From: Paraburkholderia phytofirmans PsJN
Lineage (GTDB): Bacteria > Pseudomonadota > Gammaproteobacteria > Burkholderiales > Burkholderiaceae
Direction: 5' to 3'
Assembly: GCF_000020125.1 (NCBI RefSeq)
Contig: NC_010681.1
Span: 4,030,001 to 4,094,000 of the forward strand
Length of the DNA: 64,000 bases
Positions 33,539 to 44,175 of the stretch are shown here, piece after piece. A program made the position numbers and the translations under genes. Within the stretch, counting starts at the first letter, position 1; each line of letters opens with the position of its first letter. The notes beneath the pieces were generated by a model. The model saw only the letters and a list, made by a program, of their open reading frames with translations, ran no database searches and was not told the origin of the DNA.

Positions 33539-33904
33539 TTACTTCTTCAGCGATTGCGCTGCACGACGCGGACCCTTGCGCGTACGGGCATTCGTACGCG
33601 TACGTTGGCCGCGCAGGGGCAAGCCCTTACGATGCCGAACGCCACGGTAGCAGCCGAGATCCATCAGGCGCTTGATGTTCATCGTCGTTTCACGGCGCAG
33701 ATCGCCTTCAACGATGAACTTGCCGACTTCTTCACGCAGCTTTTCGAGGTCTGCGTCGTTCAGGTCTTTGACCTTCTTCGAAAATGCCACACCAGCAGCG
33801 ACGCAGATGTCGCGCGAGCGCGTGCGGCCGACACCGTAAATAGCCGTCAGGCCGATTTCGGTATGCTGGTGATTCGGGATGTTAACCCCTGCGATACGAG
33901 CCAT
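33539..33904 (-). CDS. rpsM: 30S ribosomal protein S13
   Basis: The 121-residue head protein contacts P-site tRNA and 50S L5. [29 protein letters not shown] opens it, the helix-two-turn-helix region follows, and the basic tail [23 protein letters not shown] is intact. It starts 41 bp after rpmJ. Confidence 0.97.
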   Translation of the reverse strand: MARIAGVNIPNHQHTEIGLTAIYGVGRTRSRDICVAAGVAFSKKVKDLNDADLEKLREEVGKFIVEGDLRRETTMNIKRLMDLGCYRGVRHRKGLPLRGQRTRTNARTRKGPRRAAQSLKK

Positions 33905-33945
33905 TGTTTTTCCTCAAACAAAAAGCGCAGCAAAAAGCGCGGCGT

Positions 33946-34062
33946 TCAGCCTTGACGCTGTTTGTGGCGCGGATCAGAGCTGCAAATCACGCGCACAACG
34001 CCTTTGCGCTTGATGATCTTGCAATTGCGGCAAATGCGCTTAACCGATGCCATCACTTTCAT
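33946..34062 (-). CDS. rpmJ: 50S ribosomal protein L36 (zinc-ribbon form)
   Basis: This 38-residue gene was read directly from the minus strand. It begins [20 protein letters not shown] and ends DPRHKQRQG. Cys11, Cys14, Cys27 and His33 form the zinc ribbon, so this is the zinc-containing paralogue. AAGGGTAATATC precedes the ATG. It lies between infA and rpsM, 20 bp after infA, marking the spc/alpha boundary. Confidence 0.95.
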
Positions 34063-34082
34063 GATATTACCCTTTTTTCAAA

Positions 34083-34301
34083 TCACTTCGCCCGGAACAC
34101 GATCCGCGCACGCGACAGATCGTAAGGCGTCAATTCAACCGTCACCTTGTCGCCCGGCAAGATTCGGATGTAGTGCATCCGCATCTTGCCGGATATGTGT
34201 CCCAATACGACATGGCCGTTTTCCAGCTTCACCCTGAAGGTAGCGTTAGGCAGGTTTTCGATGACTTCACCCTGCATCTGGATAACATCGTCTTTGGCCA
34301 T
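34083..34301 (-). CDS. infA: Translation initiation factor IF-1
   Basis: The 72-residue OB-fold protein occupies the A site during initiation. [20 protein letters not shown] and [29 protein letters not shown] are conserved. ATG 34301 has AAGGAC immediately upstream and starts 8 bp after the secY stop; the longer frame would extend into secY. Burkholderia genomes often have more than one infA copy, which cannot be judged here. Confidence 0.96.
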   Translation of the reverse strand: MAKDDVIQMQGEVIENLPNATFRVKLENGHVVLGHISGKMRMHYIRILPGDKVTVELTPYDLSRARIVFRAK

Positions 34302-34309
34302 AAGTCCTT

Positions 34310-35656
34310 TCAACGCATCGGGACGCCGCCGCCTTTGAAATTAGCTTTCTTCAGCAGCGATTCATACTGTTGCGACATAACGTACGACTGCACCTGCGCC
34401 ATGAAATCCATTGTGACGACGACAATGATCAGCAGCGACGTTCCACCAAAATAAAACGGCACGTTCCAGCGCAGCACCAGAAACTCGGGCAGCAGACAAA
34501 CAAACACGATGTAGATCGCACCGGCCAGCGTCAGACGCGTCAAGATGCGGTCAATGTATCGCGCCGTTTGATCGCCCGGGCGGATGCCTGGGACGAAAGC
34601 GCCACTCTTTTTCAGGTTGTCGGCCGTCTCTCTGCTGTTAAACACCAGTGCGGTGTAGAAGAAACAGAAGAAGACGATCGCCAACGCGTACAGCAACACG
34701 TACACGGGTTGACCGGGCTTGAGGGCCTCGGCCACGTTGTGCAACGTGTCTGCGAACCAACCGGTACGCGACCCCGAACTAAACCAGTTCAGAATGGTTG
34801 CCGGGAAGAGAATGATCGACGATGCAAAGATCGGCGGAATCACGCCCGACATGTTCAACTTCAGCGGCAGATGCGAAGACTGACCGCCGTAAATCTTGTT
34901 ACCGACTTGCCGCTTCGCGTAGTTCACAAGAATCTTGCGCTGGCCGCGTTCAATGAACACCACCAGATACGTAACAGCAGCAATCAGCGCGACGACGATA
35001 ATCGCGGATATCGGACTCATCGAACCAGTTTGCACCAGCGAAACAAGACCGCCGATCGCATTCGGGAAACCCGCTGCAATCCCACCGAAAATAATGATCG
35101 AGATACCGTTGCCGAGCCCACGCTCCGTGATCTGCTCACCCAGCCACATCAGGAACATCGTGCCGGTCACCAGCGTCACGACCGTCGTCAACCGAAAAAC
35201 CATCCCCGGATCGATCACCAGGCCCGGCTGATTTTCCAACGCGACGGCAATGCCGAACGCCTGGAACGTCGCCAACAGGACCGTAAAGATACGCGTGTAC
35301 TGCGTAATCTTCCGCTGACCCGCCTGCCCTTCTTTTTTCAGCGCTTCGAGTTGCGGCGAGACAATTGCCAGCAACTGCATGATGATCGACGCCGAAATGT
35401 ACGGCATGATCCCCAGCGCAAAAATCGTGAACCGCGATAGCGCGCCACCCGAGAACATGTTGAACATGCCAAGGATGCCGCCCGACTGACTTTGGAACAA
35501 CTTCGCCAGTTGGTCCGGGTCAATACCCGGCACCGGAATATGCGCGCCGATTCGGTAGACGATCAGCGCCAGCAGCAGGAACACTGCCCGCCGACGCAGA
35601 TCGCCGAACTTCGCCGCGCTGCGACCGGGTTTTGCGAGACTCGGGCTGTTAGCCAA
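34310..35656 (-). CDS. secY: Preprotein translocase channel subunit SecY
   Basis: The 448-residue membrane channel of the Sec translocon has ten predicted helices. Family segments include [49 protein letters not shown], the cytoplasmic loop [16 protein letters not shown] and a basic C-terminus. The only start with a suitable ribosome binding site is TTG 35656 (GGAGAAGG just upstream), giving [11 protein letters not shown]. No ATG or GTG starts family sequence. It is the penultimate membrane-related gene of the spc operon. Confidence 0.96.
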   Translation of the reverse strand: MANSPSLAKPGRSAAKFGDLRRRAVFLLLALIVYRIGAHIPVPGIDPDQLAKLFQSQSGGILGMFNMFSGGALSRFTIFALGIMPYISASIIMQLLAIVSPQLEALKKEGQAGQRKITQYTRIFTVLLATFQAFGIAVALENQPGLVIDPGMVFRLTTVVTLVTGTMFLMWLGEQITERGLGNGISIIIFGGIAAGFPNAIGGLVSLVQTGSMSPISAIIVVALIAAVTYLVVFIERGQRKILVNYAKRQVGNKIYGGQSSHLPLKLNMSGVIPPIFASSIILFPATILNWFSSGSRTGWFADTLHNVAEALKPGQPVYVLLYALAIVFFCFFYTALVFNSRETADNLKKSGAFVPGIRPGDQTARYIDRILTRLTLAGAIYIVFVCLLPEFLVLRWNVPFYFGGTSLLIIVVVTMDFMAQVQSYVMSQQYESLLKKANFKGGGVPMR

Positions 35657-35702
35657 GTACCTTCTCCGATGCAAATGCTAGTGACGGCAATTAACTTGCG
35701 CG

Positions 35703-36137
35703 TTACTCGGCGAACGAGCCGCCAGCTGCTTCGATAGCAGCGCGCGCACCTTTCGTCGCACCCAGACCTTTCACAACGACCTTACGCTTCAACTCGCCGG
35801 TCTTGATGATCTTGGCGCTCGTGATCATCTCGCCAATCAGGCCAGCTTGTTTCAGAGCCAACAGATCGATCTCGTCGACCGGCAGTTTTTCCAGATCCGA
35901 GAGACGCACTTCACCGACGAATTCCTTCGTCAGCGAGGTGAAGCCACGCTTGGGCAGGCGACGCTGCAGCGGCATTTGACCGCCTTCGAAGCCAACCTTG
36001 TGAAAGCCGCCCGAACGCGATTTCTGACCCTTGTGACCGCGGCCAGCCGTCTTGCCCAGACCGGAGCCGATGCCACGGCCGACGCGACGCTTAGCGTGCT
36101 TCGAGCCTTCAGCCGGCTTCAGGTTATTCAATTCCAT
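35703..36137 (-). CDS. rplO: 50S ribosomal protein L15
   Basis: The 144-residue protein starts [26 protein letters not shown] and continues [14 protein letters not shown], the Gly-rich extension that threads into 23S rRNA. ATG 36137 has AAGGAG upstream; an in-frame ATG six bases earlier is less well placed. Confidence 0.97.
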   Translation of the reverse strand: MELNNLKPAEGSKHAKRRVGRGIGSGLGKTAGRGHKGQKSRSGGFHKVGFEGGQMPLQRRLPKRGFTSLTKEFVGEVRLSDLEKLPVDEIDLLALKQAGLIGEMITSAKIIKTGELKRKVVVKGLGATKGARAAIEAAGGSFAE

Positions 36138-36166
36138 TATCAACTCCTTGAGTCCTGGTCAGCCGC

Positions 36167-36349
36167 TTAGCTGATGACCTTAACGAGGTACGAAACCTTG
36201 TTGATCATGCCGCGCACAGCCGGCGTGTCCTGCAACTCGCTAACCGAGTTGAGTCGGCGCAGGCCCAAGCCACGCACCGTTGCGCGGTGCGTTTCACGGG
36301 TGCCGATCAGGCTCTTGACGAGCTGGACCTTGACAGTTTTATCAGACAT
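36167..36349 (-). CDS. rpmD: 50S ribosomal protein L30
   Basis: The 60-residue L30 reads [20 protein letters not shown] and [30 protein letters not shown], the full family length. ATG 36349 lies 10 bp after the rpsE stop. The longer upstream frame is the rpsE gene in another phase. Confidence 0.96.
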   Translation of the reverse strand: MSDKTVKVQLVKSLIGTRETHRATVRGLGLRRLNSVSELQDTPAVRGMINKVSYLVKVIS

Positions 36350-36359
36350 GGTGTCCACC

Positions 36360-36878
36360 TTAGCCCAGAATATCTTCGACGGACTTGCCGCGCTTCGCCG
36401 CGATGTCGCCCGGCGTGGACTGCTTGCGCAGACCGTCGAGCGTTGCACGAACGAGGTTATACGGGTTCGTCGAACCGTGGCTCTTGGCCACAACGTTCTG
36501 CACGCCCATCACGTCGAACACTGCGCGCATCGGGCCGCCAGCGATCACGCCGGTACCGTCCTTGGCCGGAGCCAGGAGGACCATCGATGCGCCGTGCTTA
36601 CCGTGCACTTCGTGTTGCAGAGTACCGTTCTTGAGCGGCACCTTGAACATGTTGCGGCGAGCCTGTTCCATCGCCTTCTGAACAGCGACCGGCACTTCCT
36701 TCGCCTTGCCCTTGCCCATACCGACGCGGCCATCACCGTCGCCAACCACGGTCAGTGCGGCGAAACCGAGAATCCGGCCACCCTTCACGACCTTGGTCAC
36801 GCGATTGACCGAAATCATTTTTTCACGAAGGCCGTCGTCGCGTTCGTCAGCCTGAACTTTCGCTTGCATCTTTGCCAT
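36360..36878 (-). CDS. rpsE: 30S ribosomal protein S5
   Basis: The 172-residue protein near the decoding site and mRNA entry has the double-stranded-RNA-binding-like N-domain ([35 protein letters not shown]). Its C-domain carries [31 protein letters not shown]. The residues between [11 protein letters not shown] where spectinomycin resistance arises look wild type. Confidence 0.97.
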   Translation of the reverse strand: MAKMQAKVQADERDDGLREKMISVNRVTKVVKGGRILGFAALTVVGDGDGRVGMGKGKAKEVPVAVQKAMEQARRNMFKVPLKNGTLQHEVHGKHGASMVLLAPAKDGTGVIAGGPMRAVFDVMGVQNVVAKSHGSTNPYNLVRATLDGLRKQSTPGDIAAKRGKSVEDILG

Positions 36879-36892
36879 GACGAATTCTTCCC

Positions 36893-37258
36893 TTAGAACT
36901 TGAGTCCGGCTTCGCGCGCCGCATCAGCCAGCGCTTTCACGCGGCCGTGGTAACGGAAACCCGAACGGTCGAAGGCGACGGATTCGATGCCGGCAGCCTT
37001 AGCCTTTTCTGCGATGCGCTTACCGATCAGGGTCGCAGCATTGACGTTGCCGCCCTTGCCCGTCTGATCAGCCAGTTGCGCACGCACTTCGGCCTCGAGC
37101 GTCGACGCGCTGGCGAGCACCTTGGTGCCGCACGGCGAGAACACTTGCGCGTAGATGTGCGTGTTCGTGCGATGCACGGCGAGACGCGCGACCTGCAGCT
37201 CAGCGATCTTGATACGCGTCTGACGAGCGCGGCGCAGGCGAGATTGAGTCTTATCCAT
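36893..37258 (-). CDS. rplR: 50S ribosomal protein L18
   Basis: The 121-residue 5S rRNA-binding protein starts [22 protein letters not shown] and includes [22 protein letters not shown] and [27 protein letters not shown]. It lies 12 bp after rplF. Confidence 0.97.
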   Translation of the reverse strand: MDKTQSRLRRARQTRIKIAELQVARLAVHRTNTHIYAQVFSPCGTKVLASASTLEAEVRAQLADQTGKGGNVNAATLIGKRIAEKAKAAGIESVAFDRSGFRYHGRVKALADAAREAGLKF

Positions 37259-37270
37259 GATTGCGCACCC

Positions 37271-37801
37271 TTACTTCTTCTTCGTTTCTTTGAGGATCAC
37301 AACCTCATTGGCGTAACGCACACCCTTGCCCTTGTAGGGCTCCGGCGGGCGATAGCCGCGCACTTCTGCAGCGACCTGGCCAACTTGTTGCTTATTGATC
37401 CCCTTGATCACGATTTCGGTTTGCGTCGGGGTTTCAGCCTTGACGCCTTCCGGCATCTGGTGCACCACGGGGTGCGAGAAACCCAGCGACAGGTTCAGCT
37501 TGTCGCCTTGCGCCTGTGCGCGGTAACCAACGCCAACCAGCGTCAGCTTGCGCTCGAAACCCTTCGTCACGCCGTTCACCATGTTCGCAACCAGTGCGCG
37601 CATCGTGCCCGACATCGCATTCGCTTCGCGGCTTTCGTCAACCGGCTCGAAATTCAGCGTGCCGTTGTCGTTCACCACTTTCACGAGGCGGTTTGCCGCC
37701 TGCGTAATCGTACCCAGCGGGCCCTTGACGGTGATGCGATCGTCGCTCAGGGCCACTTCTGCGCCTTGCAGCGCGACCGGGCTTTTACCTACTCGAGACA
37801 T
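37271..37801 (-). CDS. rplF: 50S ribosomal protein L6
   Basis: The 176-residue two-domain protein near the sarcin-ricin loop starts [18 protein letters not shown]. The RNA-binding segment [20 protein letters not shown] is at the C-terminus. Family length is normal. Confidence 0.97.
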   Translation of the reverse strand: MSRVGKSPVALQGAEVALSDDRITVKGPLGTITQAANRLVKVVNDNGTLNFEPVDESREANAMSGTMRALVANMVNGVTKGFERKLTLVGVGYRAQAQGDKLNLSLGFSHPVVHQMPEGVKAETPTQTEIVIKGINKQQVGQVAAEVRGYRPPEPYKGKGVRYANEVVILKETKKK

Positions 37802-37819
37802 GTTTCTCTCCTTTCGGCC

Positions 37820-38215
37820 TTAAGCGACGTAGCAGATGACTTCGCCGCCAACGCCCGTTGCGCGCGCCTTGCGGTCCGTCATCACGCCCTTCGGCGTCGA
37901 CACGATTGCCACGCCGAGGCCATTCATGACCACGGGGATGTCGTTACGGCCGCGGTACACACGCAGACCAGGCTTCGAGACGCGTTCAATGCGCTCGATA
38001 ACCGGACGGCCAGCGTAGTACTTCAACACGATGTTCAATTCAGACTTCGCACCTTCGGACTTCACTGCGAAATCATCGATATAGCCTTCGTCCTTCAGGA
38101 CCTGCGCAATCGCAACCTTGACTTTCGACGAGGGCATAGTCACCGAGACTTTCTCAACCATCTGCGCATTGCGGATGCGAGTCAGCATATCGGCGATAGG
38201 ATCACTCATGCTCAT
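37820..38215 (-). CDS. rpsH: 30S ribosomal protein S8
   Basis: The 131-residue protein binds the central domain of 16S rRNA. It reads [20 protein letters not shown], ends [10 protein letters not shown], and has [26 protein letters not shown] 38215 has AGGAG at eight bases; a second ATG six bases on would lie too far from it. S8 represses the spc operon in E. coli. Confidence 0.97.
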
Positions 38216-38229
38216 TTACGTTTCTCCTA

Positions 38230-38535
38230 TTACCAGCTCGCCTTGGTCAGGCCAGGGATCTCGCCGCGGAACGCGATTTCGCGAATCTTGTTACGCGCCA
38301 GCCCGAATTTACGGAACGTGCCACGCGGGCGACCAGTAATTGCGCAACGGTTGCGCTTACGGGTCGGGTTAGAGTTGCGCGGCAGTTGTTGCAGTTCCAG
38401 ACGTGCTGCGTAATGCTCTTCGTCCGACTTGCTCATATCGCCGATAATCGCTTTCAGCTCAGCACGCTTGGGAGCGTACTTAGCGGCCAGGCGAGCACGC
38501 TTCTTTTCACGTTCGATCAGTGCCAGTTTAGCCAC
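38230..38535 (-). CDS. rpsN: 30S ribosomal protein S14 (zinc-free form)
   Basis: The 101-residue long form begins [24 protein letters not shown] in pieces and has [21 protein letters not shown]. It contains a single Cys rather than CxxC pairs, so it is the zinc-independent type. Confidence 0.97.
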   Translation of the reverse strand: MAKLALIEREKKRARLAAKYAPKRAELKAIIGDMSKSDEEHYAARLELQQLPRNSNPTRKRNRCAITGRPRGTFRKFGLARNKIREIAFRGEIPGLTKASW

Positions 38536-38542
38536 GGTAACC

Positions 38543-39082
38543 TCAGTTTCTGAACGGGAACTTGAAGCTGGCGAGCAGAGCCTTTGCTTCGTCGTCAGTC
38601 TTCGCAGTCGTCGTGATGCTGATGTTCAGCCCACGCAGTGCGTCGATCTTGTCGTAGTCGATTTCGGGGAAAATGATCTGCTCTTTCACACCGATGTTGT
38701 AGTTGCCGCGACCATCGAACGCACGACCCGACACGCCACGGAAGTCACGCACCCGGGGGAGCGCAACCGTCACGAAACGGTCTAGAAATTCGTACATTGC
38801 CTGACCACGCAACGTGACCATTGCACCGATCGGATAGCCTTGACGGATCTTGAAGCCAGCGATTGCCTTGCGTGCCTTCGTGATCACCGGCTTCTGGCCA
38901 GCGATCTTCGTCAGATCGCCAACGGCGTTTTCGATGATCTTCTTGTCAGCAACCGCCTCGCCAAGACCCATATTGAGGGTGATCTTGGTGATACGCGGCA
39001 CTTCCATCACGGACTTGTAACCGAACTTCTCGATGAGGCCGGGTACAACCTTCTCTTTGTAAAACTCTTGCAAACGAGCCAT
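38543..39082 (-). CDS. rplE: 50S ribosomal protein L5
   Basis: The 179-residue central-protuberance protein contacts 5S rRNA and P-site tRNA. Conserved blocks are [50 protein letters not shown] and [22 protein letters not shown]. Confidence 0.97.
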   Translation of the reverse strand: MARLQEFYKEKVVPGLIEKFGYKSVMEVPRITKITLNMGLGEAVADKKIIENAVGDLTKIAGQKPVITKARKAIAGFKIRQGYPIGAMVTLRGQAMYEFLDRFVTVALPRVRDFRGVSGRAFDGRGNYNIGVKEQIIFPEIDYDKIDALRGLNISITTTAKTDDEAKALLASFKFPFRN

Positions 39083-39099
39083 TTTTTTACTCCGCAGCG

Positions 39100-39408
39100 T
39101 CAGGCGCTCAGCTCGGCACCGGTCGTTTTAAGGAAACGGACTTTCTTGTCTCCTTCGACCTTGATGCCTACACGCGACGCCTTGCCATTCGCGTCGACCA
39201 ATGCGACGTTCGAAATTTGCAGCGGCATCGTCTTGGCTTCCACACCGCCCGTCGTACCCTTCATCGGGTTCGGCTTGACGTGTTTCTTGACGAGGTTGAT
39301 GCCCTCGACAATCACTTTGCCTTCGCCAACGGACAGCACGACGCCGCGCTTGCCTTTATCTTTGCCGGTGATGACGATAACTTCGTCACCTTTGCGAATC
39401 TTGTTCAT
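39100..39408 (-). CDS. rplX: 50S ribosomal protein L24
   Basis: The 102-residue assembly-initiator protein has a KOW motif at the start ([20 protein letters not shown]) and [19 protein letters not shown]. It lies 9 bp after rplN. Confidence 0.97.
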   Translation of the reverse strand: MNKIRKGDEVIVITGKDKGKRGVVLSVGEGKVIVEGINLVKKHVKPNPMKGTTGGVEAKTMPLQISNVALVDANGKASRVGIKVEGDKKVRFLKTTGAELSA

Positions 39409-39417
39409 CGCGACTCC

Positions 39418-39786
39418 TTACAGCACTTCAGGTGCCAACGAAACGATCTTCATGAATCGTTCGCTACGCAACTCGCGCGTGACAGGCCCGAAAATACGGG
39501 TGCCAATAGGTTCGAGCTTGGCATTCAACAACACAGCGGCGTTGCCATCGAACTTGATCAGCGAGCCGTCCTGACGGCGCACGCCCTTGGCGGTGCGAAC
39601 CACCACGGCGTTGTAAATTTCGCCTTTCTTCACGCGCCCGCGCGGCGTTGCTTCTTTGACGGTCACCTTGATGATGTCGCCAATGCTGGCATAACGACGC
39701 TTCGAGCCGCCGAGCACCTTGATGCACATGACTTCACGCGCACCCGTGTTGTCGGCCACTTCAAGCCGAGTTTCGGTCTGGATCAT
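39418..39786 (-). CDS. rplN: 50S ribosomal protein L14
   Basis: The 122-residue protein starts [20 protein letters not shown] and has [23 protein letters not shown] and a C-terminal [12 protein letters not shown]. It is the first gene of the spc block. The 290-bp gap before it carries a promoter-hairpin composite. Confidence 0.97.
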   Translation of the reverse strand: MIQTETRLEVADNTGAREVMCIKVLGGSKRRYASIGDIIKVTVKEATPRGRVKKGEIYNAVVVRTAKGVRRQDGSLIKFDGNAAVLLNAKLEPIGTRIFGPVTRELRSERFMKIVSLAPEVL

Positions 39787-39995
39787 GGTTTATCTTTCCC
39801 AACTTAATCCGGCCACACCACCATGGCGTACCCGGTCAGTCTTGGTCCCGTCAGCCAATCGGCTGCTTGGGTATGAACAGCAGCGACGGCAAACGAAACC
39901 CGCCATCGCAATCCGGTGAATCCTACGGAACAGACTGGCGCCCGAACCGCTTCCCCCACCAACTTCGCCCGCGACGGGGCTCCCATAAAAGAGGG

Positions 39996-40028
39996 AAGAC
40001 CGAGATTATAACAAATAATCTCGGTCTT
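39996..40028 (-). terminator. Perfect hairpin between rpsQ and rplN
   Basis: Perfect 14-bp arms (AAGACCGAGATTAT and complement) and a 5-nt loop lie 49 bp past rpsQ. On the minus strand the stem is followed by CCCTCTTTT, a weak U-tract. It overlaps a strong promoter. Confidence 0.6.
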
Positions 40029-40032
40029 GCAA
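40005..40032 (-). promoter_or_regulatory. Putative spc promoter inside the hairpin
   Basis: The minus strand reads TTGCAA, 16 bp, TATAAT. The -10 overlaps the loop and the second arm of the hairpin. A start near 39998 would leave a leader of about 210 nt before rplN. Confidence 0.65.
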
Positions 40033-40076
40033 GCGAAACTTACTGCGATTTCAATTACTTCTACAACTTTGCGGCG

Positions 40077-40349
40077 TCAGATGACGCGAGCAGCCTCGAC
40101 CAGGCGAGCCACAACCCAAGCTTTCGTCTTCGAAATCGGACGCGTTTCCTGGATTTCAACGAGGTCGCCCTCGTTATACGTGTTCGCATCGTCGTGCGCG
40201 TGGTATTTCTTCGAGCGCACAACGTACTTGCCGTAGATCGGATGCTTCACGCGGTGCTCGACCAGCACGGTGACCGTCTTGTCCATCTTATTGCTGACGA
40301 CCTTGCCGACCAGCGTCCGCTTGAGCGAGGTTTTTACGCTATCGTTCAT
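40077..40349 (-). CDS. rpsQ: 30S ribosomal protein S17
   Basis: The 90-residue OB-fold protein starts [28 protein letters not shown] in pieces and contains [30 protein letters not shown]. The start overlaps the rpmC stop as ATGA. It is the last gene of the S10 block. Confidence 0.97.
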
Positions 40350-40540
40350 TTCTGGTTCGCCTTCTCAGTCAGGACGGTCCGCACACGTGCGATGTCGCGA
40401 CGGACCTTCTTCAGCTGGCTCGTGTTCGTGAGCTGCTGGGTCGCGAGTTGCATGCGCAGGCCGAATTGCGCCTTCAACAGGTCCGACAGCTCCTTGTTGA
40501 GCGCGGCCTGATCTTTCTGGTGAAGTTCGGAAGCCTTCAT
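40346..40540 (-). CDS. rpmC: 50S ribosomal protein L29
   Basis: The 64-residue two-helix protein at the tunnel exit reads [19 protein letters not shown] and ends [14 protein letters not shown] 40540 is the usual start; an ATG directly before it would add one residue. Confidence 0.96.
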
Positions 40541-40550
40541 CATTTGCTCC

Positions 40551-40967
40551 TTAGGCGCCGAGCTGACGCACGATAAACGTCGTCTTGAGCGGCAGCTTAG
40601 CTGCAGCCAGACGGAACGCTTCGCGTGCCAGCTCTTCGGTTACGCCGTCCATTTCGTACAGCATCTTGCCCGGTTGAATCTCTGCGACGTAGTACTCAGG
40701 GTTACCTTTACCGTTACCCATCCGTACTTCGGCCGGCTTGTGCGAGATCGGCTTGTCCGGGAAGATGCGGATCCAGATGCGGCCACCACGCTTGATGTGA
40801 CGCGTCATTGCACGACGTGCCGCTTCAATCTGGCGCGCGGTCAAGCGACCACGACCGATAGCCTTCAGGCCGAACTCACCGAACGACACCGCGTTGCCGC
40901 GGGTGGCGATGCCGGTGTTACGACCCTTCTGCTCTTTGCGATACTTTCTGCGTTTCGGTTGCAGCAT
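40551..40967 (-). CDS. rplP: 50S ribosomal protein L16
   Basis: The 138-residue protein near the A site starts [17 protein letters not shown] and has [30 protein letters not shown]. It is only 2 bp past the rpsC stop. Confidence 0.97.
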
Positions 40968-40969
40968 CG

Positions 40970-41776
40970 TTATTCTCCAGTCTTCCCGTCGCCGCCGGCA
41001 CCGCCAGCACGACGAGGAGCGCCACGGCGTGCACCTGCCGGGCCACCACCTTCACCATCGCGACGCGGACGGCGATCGCCACCCGGACGTGCGTTACGGC
41101 GCGGACGCTTTTCTTCGGCGACTTCTTCGACCACCGGTGCGTCATTGCGGCCGAGCGTGTCGCCCTTGTACACCCACACCTTCACGCCGATGATGCCGTA
41201 CGTCGTCTTCGCTTCCGAAGTCGCGTAGTCGATATCGGCACGCAGCGTATGAAGCGGCACGCGACCTTCGCGATACCATTCCGTACGAGCGATTTCGATA
41301 CCGTTCAGGCGGCCAGCGCTCATGATCTTGATGCCTTGAGCACCCAGACGCATGGCGTTTTGCATCGCACGCTTCATCGCGCGGCGGAACATAATCCGGC
41401 GCTCGAGCTGTTGCGTGATCGAATCCGCGATCAGTTGCGCATCGGTTTCCGGCTTACGGATTTCTTCGATGTTGACGTGAACCGGAACGCCCATGCGCTT
41501 TTGCAGCTCGGACTTCAGCAGTTCAATGTCTTCACCCTTCTTACCGATCACGACACCCGGACGCGAGCTGAAAATCGTGATACGGGCGTTCTTTGCAGGA
41601 CGCTCGATCACAACGCGGCCGACGGACGCGTTCTTCAGCTTTTTCTTCAGGTATTCACGAACACCGATGTCTTCCTGCAACATCGCCGCGAAATTGTTGT
41701 TGTTCGCGTACCAACGCGACGCCCAATTGCGGCTGACGGCCAAACGGAAGCCAGTCGGATGAATTTTCTGTCCCAT
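40970..41776 (-). CDS. rpsC: 30S ribosomal protein S3 with long C-terminal tail
   Basis: S3 lines the mRNA entry channel and has helicase activity with S4 and S5. [24 protein letters not shown] opens the N-domain; the KH domain ([17 protein letters not shown]) follows, then the C-domain with [18 protein letters not shown]. The final ~50 residues are an Arg/Gly/Pro-rich low-complexity tail ([15 protein letters not shown]), making the protein 268 residues against about 233 in E. coli. Confidence 0.97.
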
Positions 41777-41787
41777 CGTATGACCCC

Positions 41788-42117
41788 TTAATTCCCGACC
41801 GTCACAGTGATGTGACAGGATTGCTTCTCGATGCGGTTACCACGGCCTTTAGCGCGCGCGGTAAAACGCTTGAGCGACGCAGCCTTGTCGATGTAGATGC
41901 TCGTGATCTTGAGCTCATCGATATCGGCGCCTTCGTTATGCTCCGCATTCGCGATCGCCGACAGCACGACCTTTTTCACGATTCCCGCAGCCTTCTTCGG
42001 CGAAAACGTCAGAACGTTCAGCGCCTTGTCGACCGGCAAACCGCGGATCTGGTCAGCCACAAGGCGCGTTTTCTGCGCCGAGATGCGGGCACCGCGATGA
42101 ATTGCTTTCACTTCCAT
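41788..42117 (-). CDS. rplV: 50S ribosomal protein L22
   Basis: The 109-residue protein starts [19 protein letters not shown] and ends [11 protein letters not shown]. The extended loop that lines the exit tunnel lies in [18 protein letters not shown] 42117 has GGGG at six bases; ATG 42120 would be too close to it. Confidence 0.96.
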   Translation of the reverse strand: MEVKAIHRGARISAQKTRLVADQIRGLPVDKALNVLTFSPKKAAGIVKKVVLSAIANAEHNEGADIDELKITSIYIDKAASLKRFTARAKGRGNRIEKQSCHITVTVGN

Positions 42118-42127
42118 CATGAGCCCC

Positions 42128-42403
42128 TTATTTCTTAGCCTTCTTGTCGGCTGCATGACCCTTGAACGTACGGGTCAGTGCGAACTCGCCAAGCTTGTGG
42201 CCGACCATGTTTTCCGAGATGTACACCGGAACGTGTTGACGACCGTTATGAACGGCGATCGTCAGACCGATGAAATCCGGGAGGATCGTCGAACGGCGCG
42301 ACCAGGTTTTGATCGGCTTCTTATCCCGCGAAGCTGCTGCCGCCTCAACTTTCTTCAGCAAATGGGCGTCGCAGAACGGACCTTTTTTTACAGAACGTGC
42401 CAT
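42128..42403 (-). CDS. rpsS: 30S ribosomal protein S19
   Basis: The 91-residue head protein starts [20 protein letters not shown] and has [29 protein letters not shown] and [20 protein letters not shown], all typical. Confidence 0.97.
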
Positions 42404-42413
42404 TGCCTACTCC

Positions 42414-43241
42414 TTAACGCTTGTGACGGCGCTGGACGATCATGCTCGTCGTGCGCTTGTTGCTGCGGGTGCGATAACCCTTAGCAGGCGTGCCCCACGG
42501 GCTCACCGGATCGCGACCTGCAGCCGTCTTGCCTTCACCACCACCGTGCGGGTGATCGACCGGGTTCATTGCAACGCCACGCACCGTCGGGCGGATACCG
42601 CGCCAGCGGTTCGCGCCAGCCTTACCGATTTGACGGAGGCTGTGCTCTTCGTTGCCAACTTCACCAATCGTCGCGCGGCATTCAACGTGAACGCGGCGAA
42701 TTTCACCCGAGCGCAGGCGGACCTGTGCGTAGATGCCTTCACGAGCCAGCAGCATCGCCGACGTACCAGCCGAACGCGCCATTTGCGCGCCCTTGCCCGG
42801 CAGCATTTCGATGCAGTGAATCGTCGTACCGACCGGGATGTTGCGGATCGGCAGCGTATTGCCTGCGCGGATCGGAGCTTCCGAACCCGACATCAGTTGC
42901 TGGCCAACCGTCAAACCCTTCGGCGCGATGATGTACTTGCGCTCGCCGTCTGCGTACAGAACCAGCGCGATGTTCGCGCTACGGTTCGGATCGTACTCAA
43001 GACGTTCGACCTTCGCTGCGATACCGTCCTTGTTACGACGGAAATCGACGACGCGATAGTGATGCTTGTGACCACCGCCCTTATGACGGGTGGTGATGTG
43101 ACCGTTGTTGTTACGGCCGGCGGTCGAGGATTGCGAGTCGAGCAGCGGTGCGTACGGCTTGCCCTTATGCAGTTCCTTGTTGACCACCTTGACCATCGCA
43201 CGGCGACCCGGCGAAGTCGGCTTAACTTTAACGATTGCCAT
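42414..43241 (-). CDS. rplB: 50S ribosomal protein L2
   Basis: The 275-residue protein supports the peptidyl-transferase centre. The conserved [16 protein letters not shown], with the essential His, is present, together with [16 protein letters not shown] and the basic tail [20 protein letters not shown]. Confidence 0.98.
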
Positions 43242-43243
43242 GA

Positions 43244-43558
43244 TTACTTGGCCTCCGCTTCAAAGTTGATTTCCTGGCCGGGCTTCAAGCAGACGTACGC
43301 CTTCTTCACGTCCTTGCGCTTGCCCATGAAGCGGCCAAAGCGCTTGGCTTTGCCCTTCGAGACCAGCACGTTGACGGAATTGACTTCCACCTTGAACAGC
43401 AGCTCGACTGCAGCTTTCACTTCCTGCTTCGTGGCATCGGGCGCGACTTCGAACACGACTTGCTCGTTCTTGTCGGCCACCAGCGTCGCCTTTTCGGAGA
43501 TCACCGGCGCGAGCAGGACCTGCATCAAACGATGATCGTTCTTGCGAATCTCGCTCAT
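43244..43558 (-). CDS. rplW: 50S ribosomal protein L23
   Basis: The 104-residue tunnel-exit docking protein (binds trigger factor and SRP) contains [21 protein letters not shown] and [20 protein letters not shown]. The start overlaps the rplD stop (ATGA). Confidence 0.97.
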
Positions 43559-44175
43559 GACAGCAACTCCTCGATCTGGGCGACCGCAGCCTTCGTGATC
43601 AGGATCTTCTTGAAGTAGATCAGCGACAGCGGGTCGGCGTAACGCGGCTCGACAACTGCCACATGGGCCAGGTTGCGCGACGCGAGGTACAGGTTTTCGT
43701 CAACCGTGTCGGTAATCACCAGCACGGAGTCGAGACCCATCGCCTTGAATTTTTCGGCCAGCAGCTTCGTCTTCGGCGCTTCGAGCGTCAGCTCGTCAAC
43801 CACCGAGATGCGGCCTTCGCGGGCCAGCTGCGAGAAGATCGAGCAGAGACCTGCGCGATGCATCTTCTTGTTGACCTTGTGCGAAAAGTTTTCTTCCGGC
43901 GAATTCGGGAAGATCCGGCCACCGCCGCGCCACAGCGGGCTCGACGACATACCGGCACGGGCGCGGCCCGTACCTTTCTGGCGCCACGGCTTCTTGGTCG
44001 TGTGCTTGACTTGCTCACGGTCCTTCTGCGCGCGGTTGCCGCTACGGGCATTCGCTTGATACGCGACCACCACCTGGTGAATCAGGGCTTCGTTGTAATC
44101 GCGGCCGAACACGACGTCCGACGCGCTAACGCCCGCACCTTCCTGACCATTGGCATTCAGGAGCTTAAGTTCCAT
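43555..44175 (-). CDS. rplD: 50S ribosomal protein L4
   Basis: The 206-residue protein has the tunnel loop [25 protein letters not shown] and the [10 protein letters not shown] start. In E. coli L4 controls the S10 operon by attenuation in its leader. The ATG overlaps the rplC stop as TAATG. Confidence 0.97.
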   Translation of the reverse strand: MELKLLNANGQEGAGVSASDVVFGRDYNEALIHQVVVAYQANARSGNRAQKDREQVKHTTKKPWRQKGTGRARAGMSSSPLWRGGGRIFPNSPEENFSHKVNKKMHRAGLCSIFSQLAREGRISVVDELTLEAPKTKLLAEKFKAMGLDSVLVITDTVDENLYLASRNLAHVAVVEPRYADPLSLIYFKKILITKAAVAQIEELLS

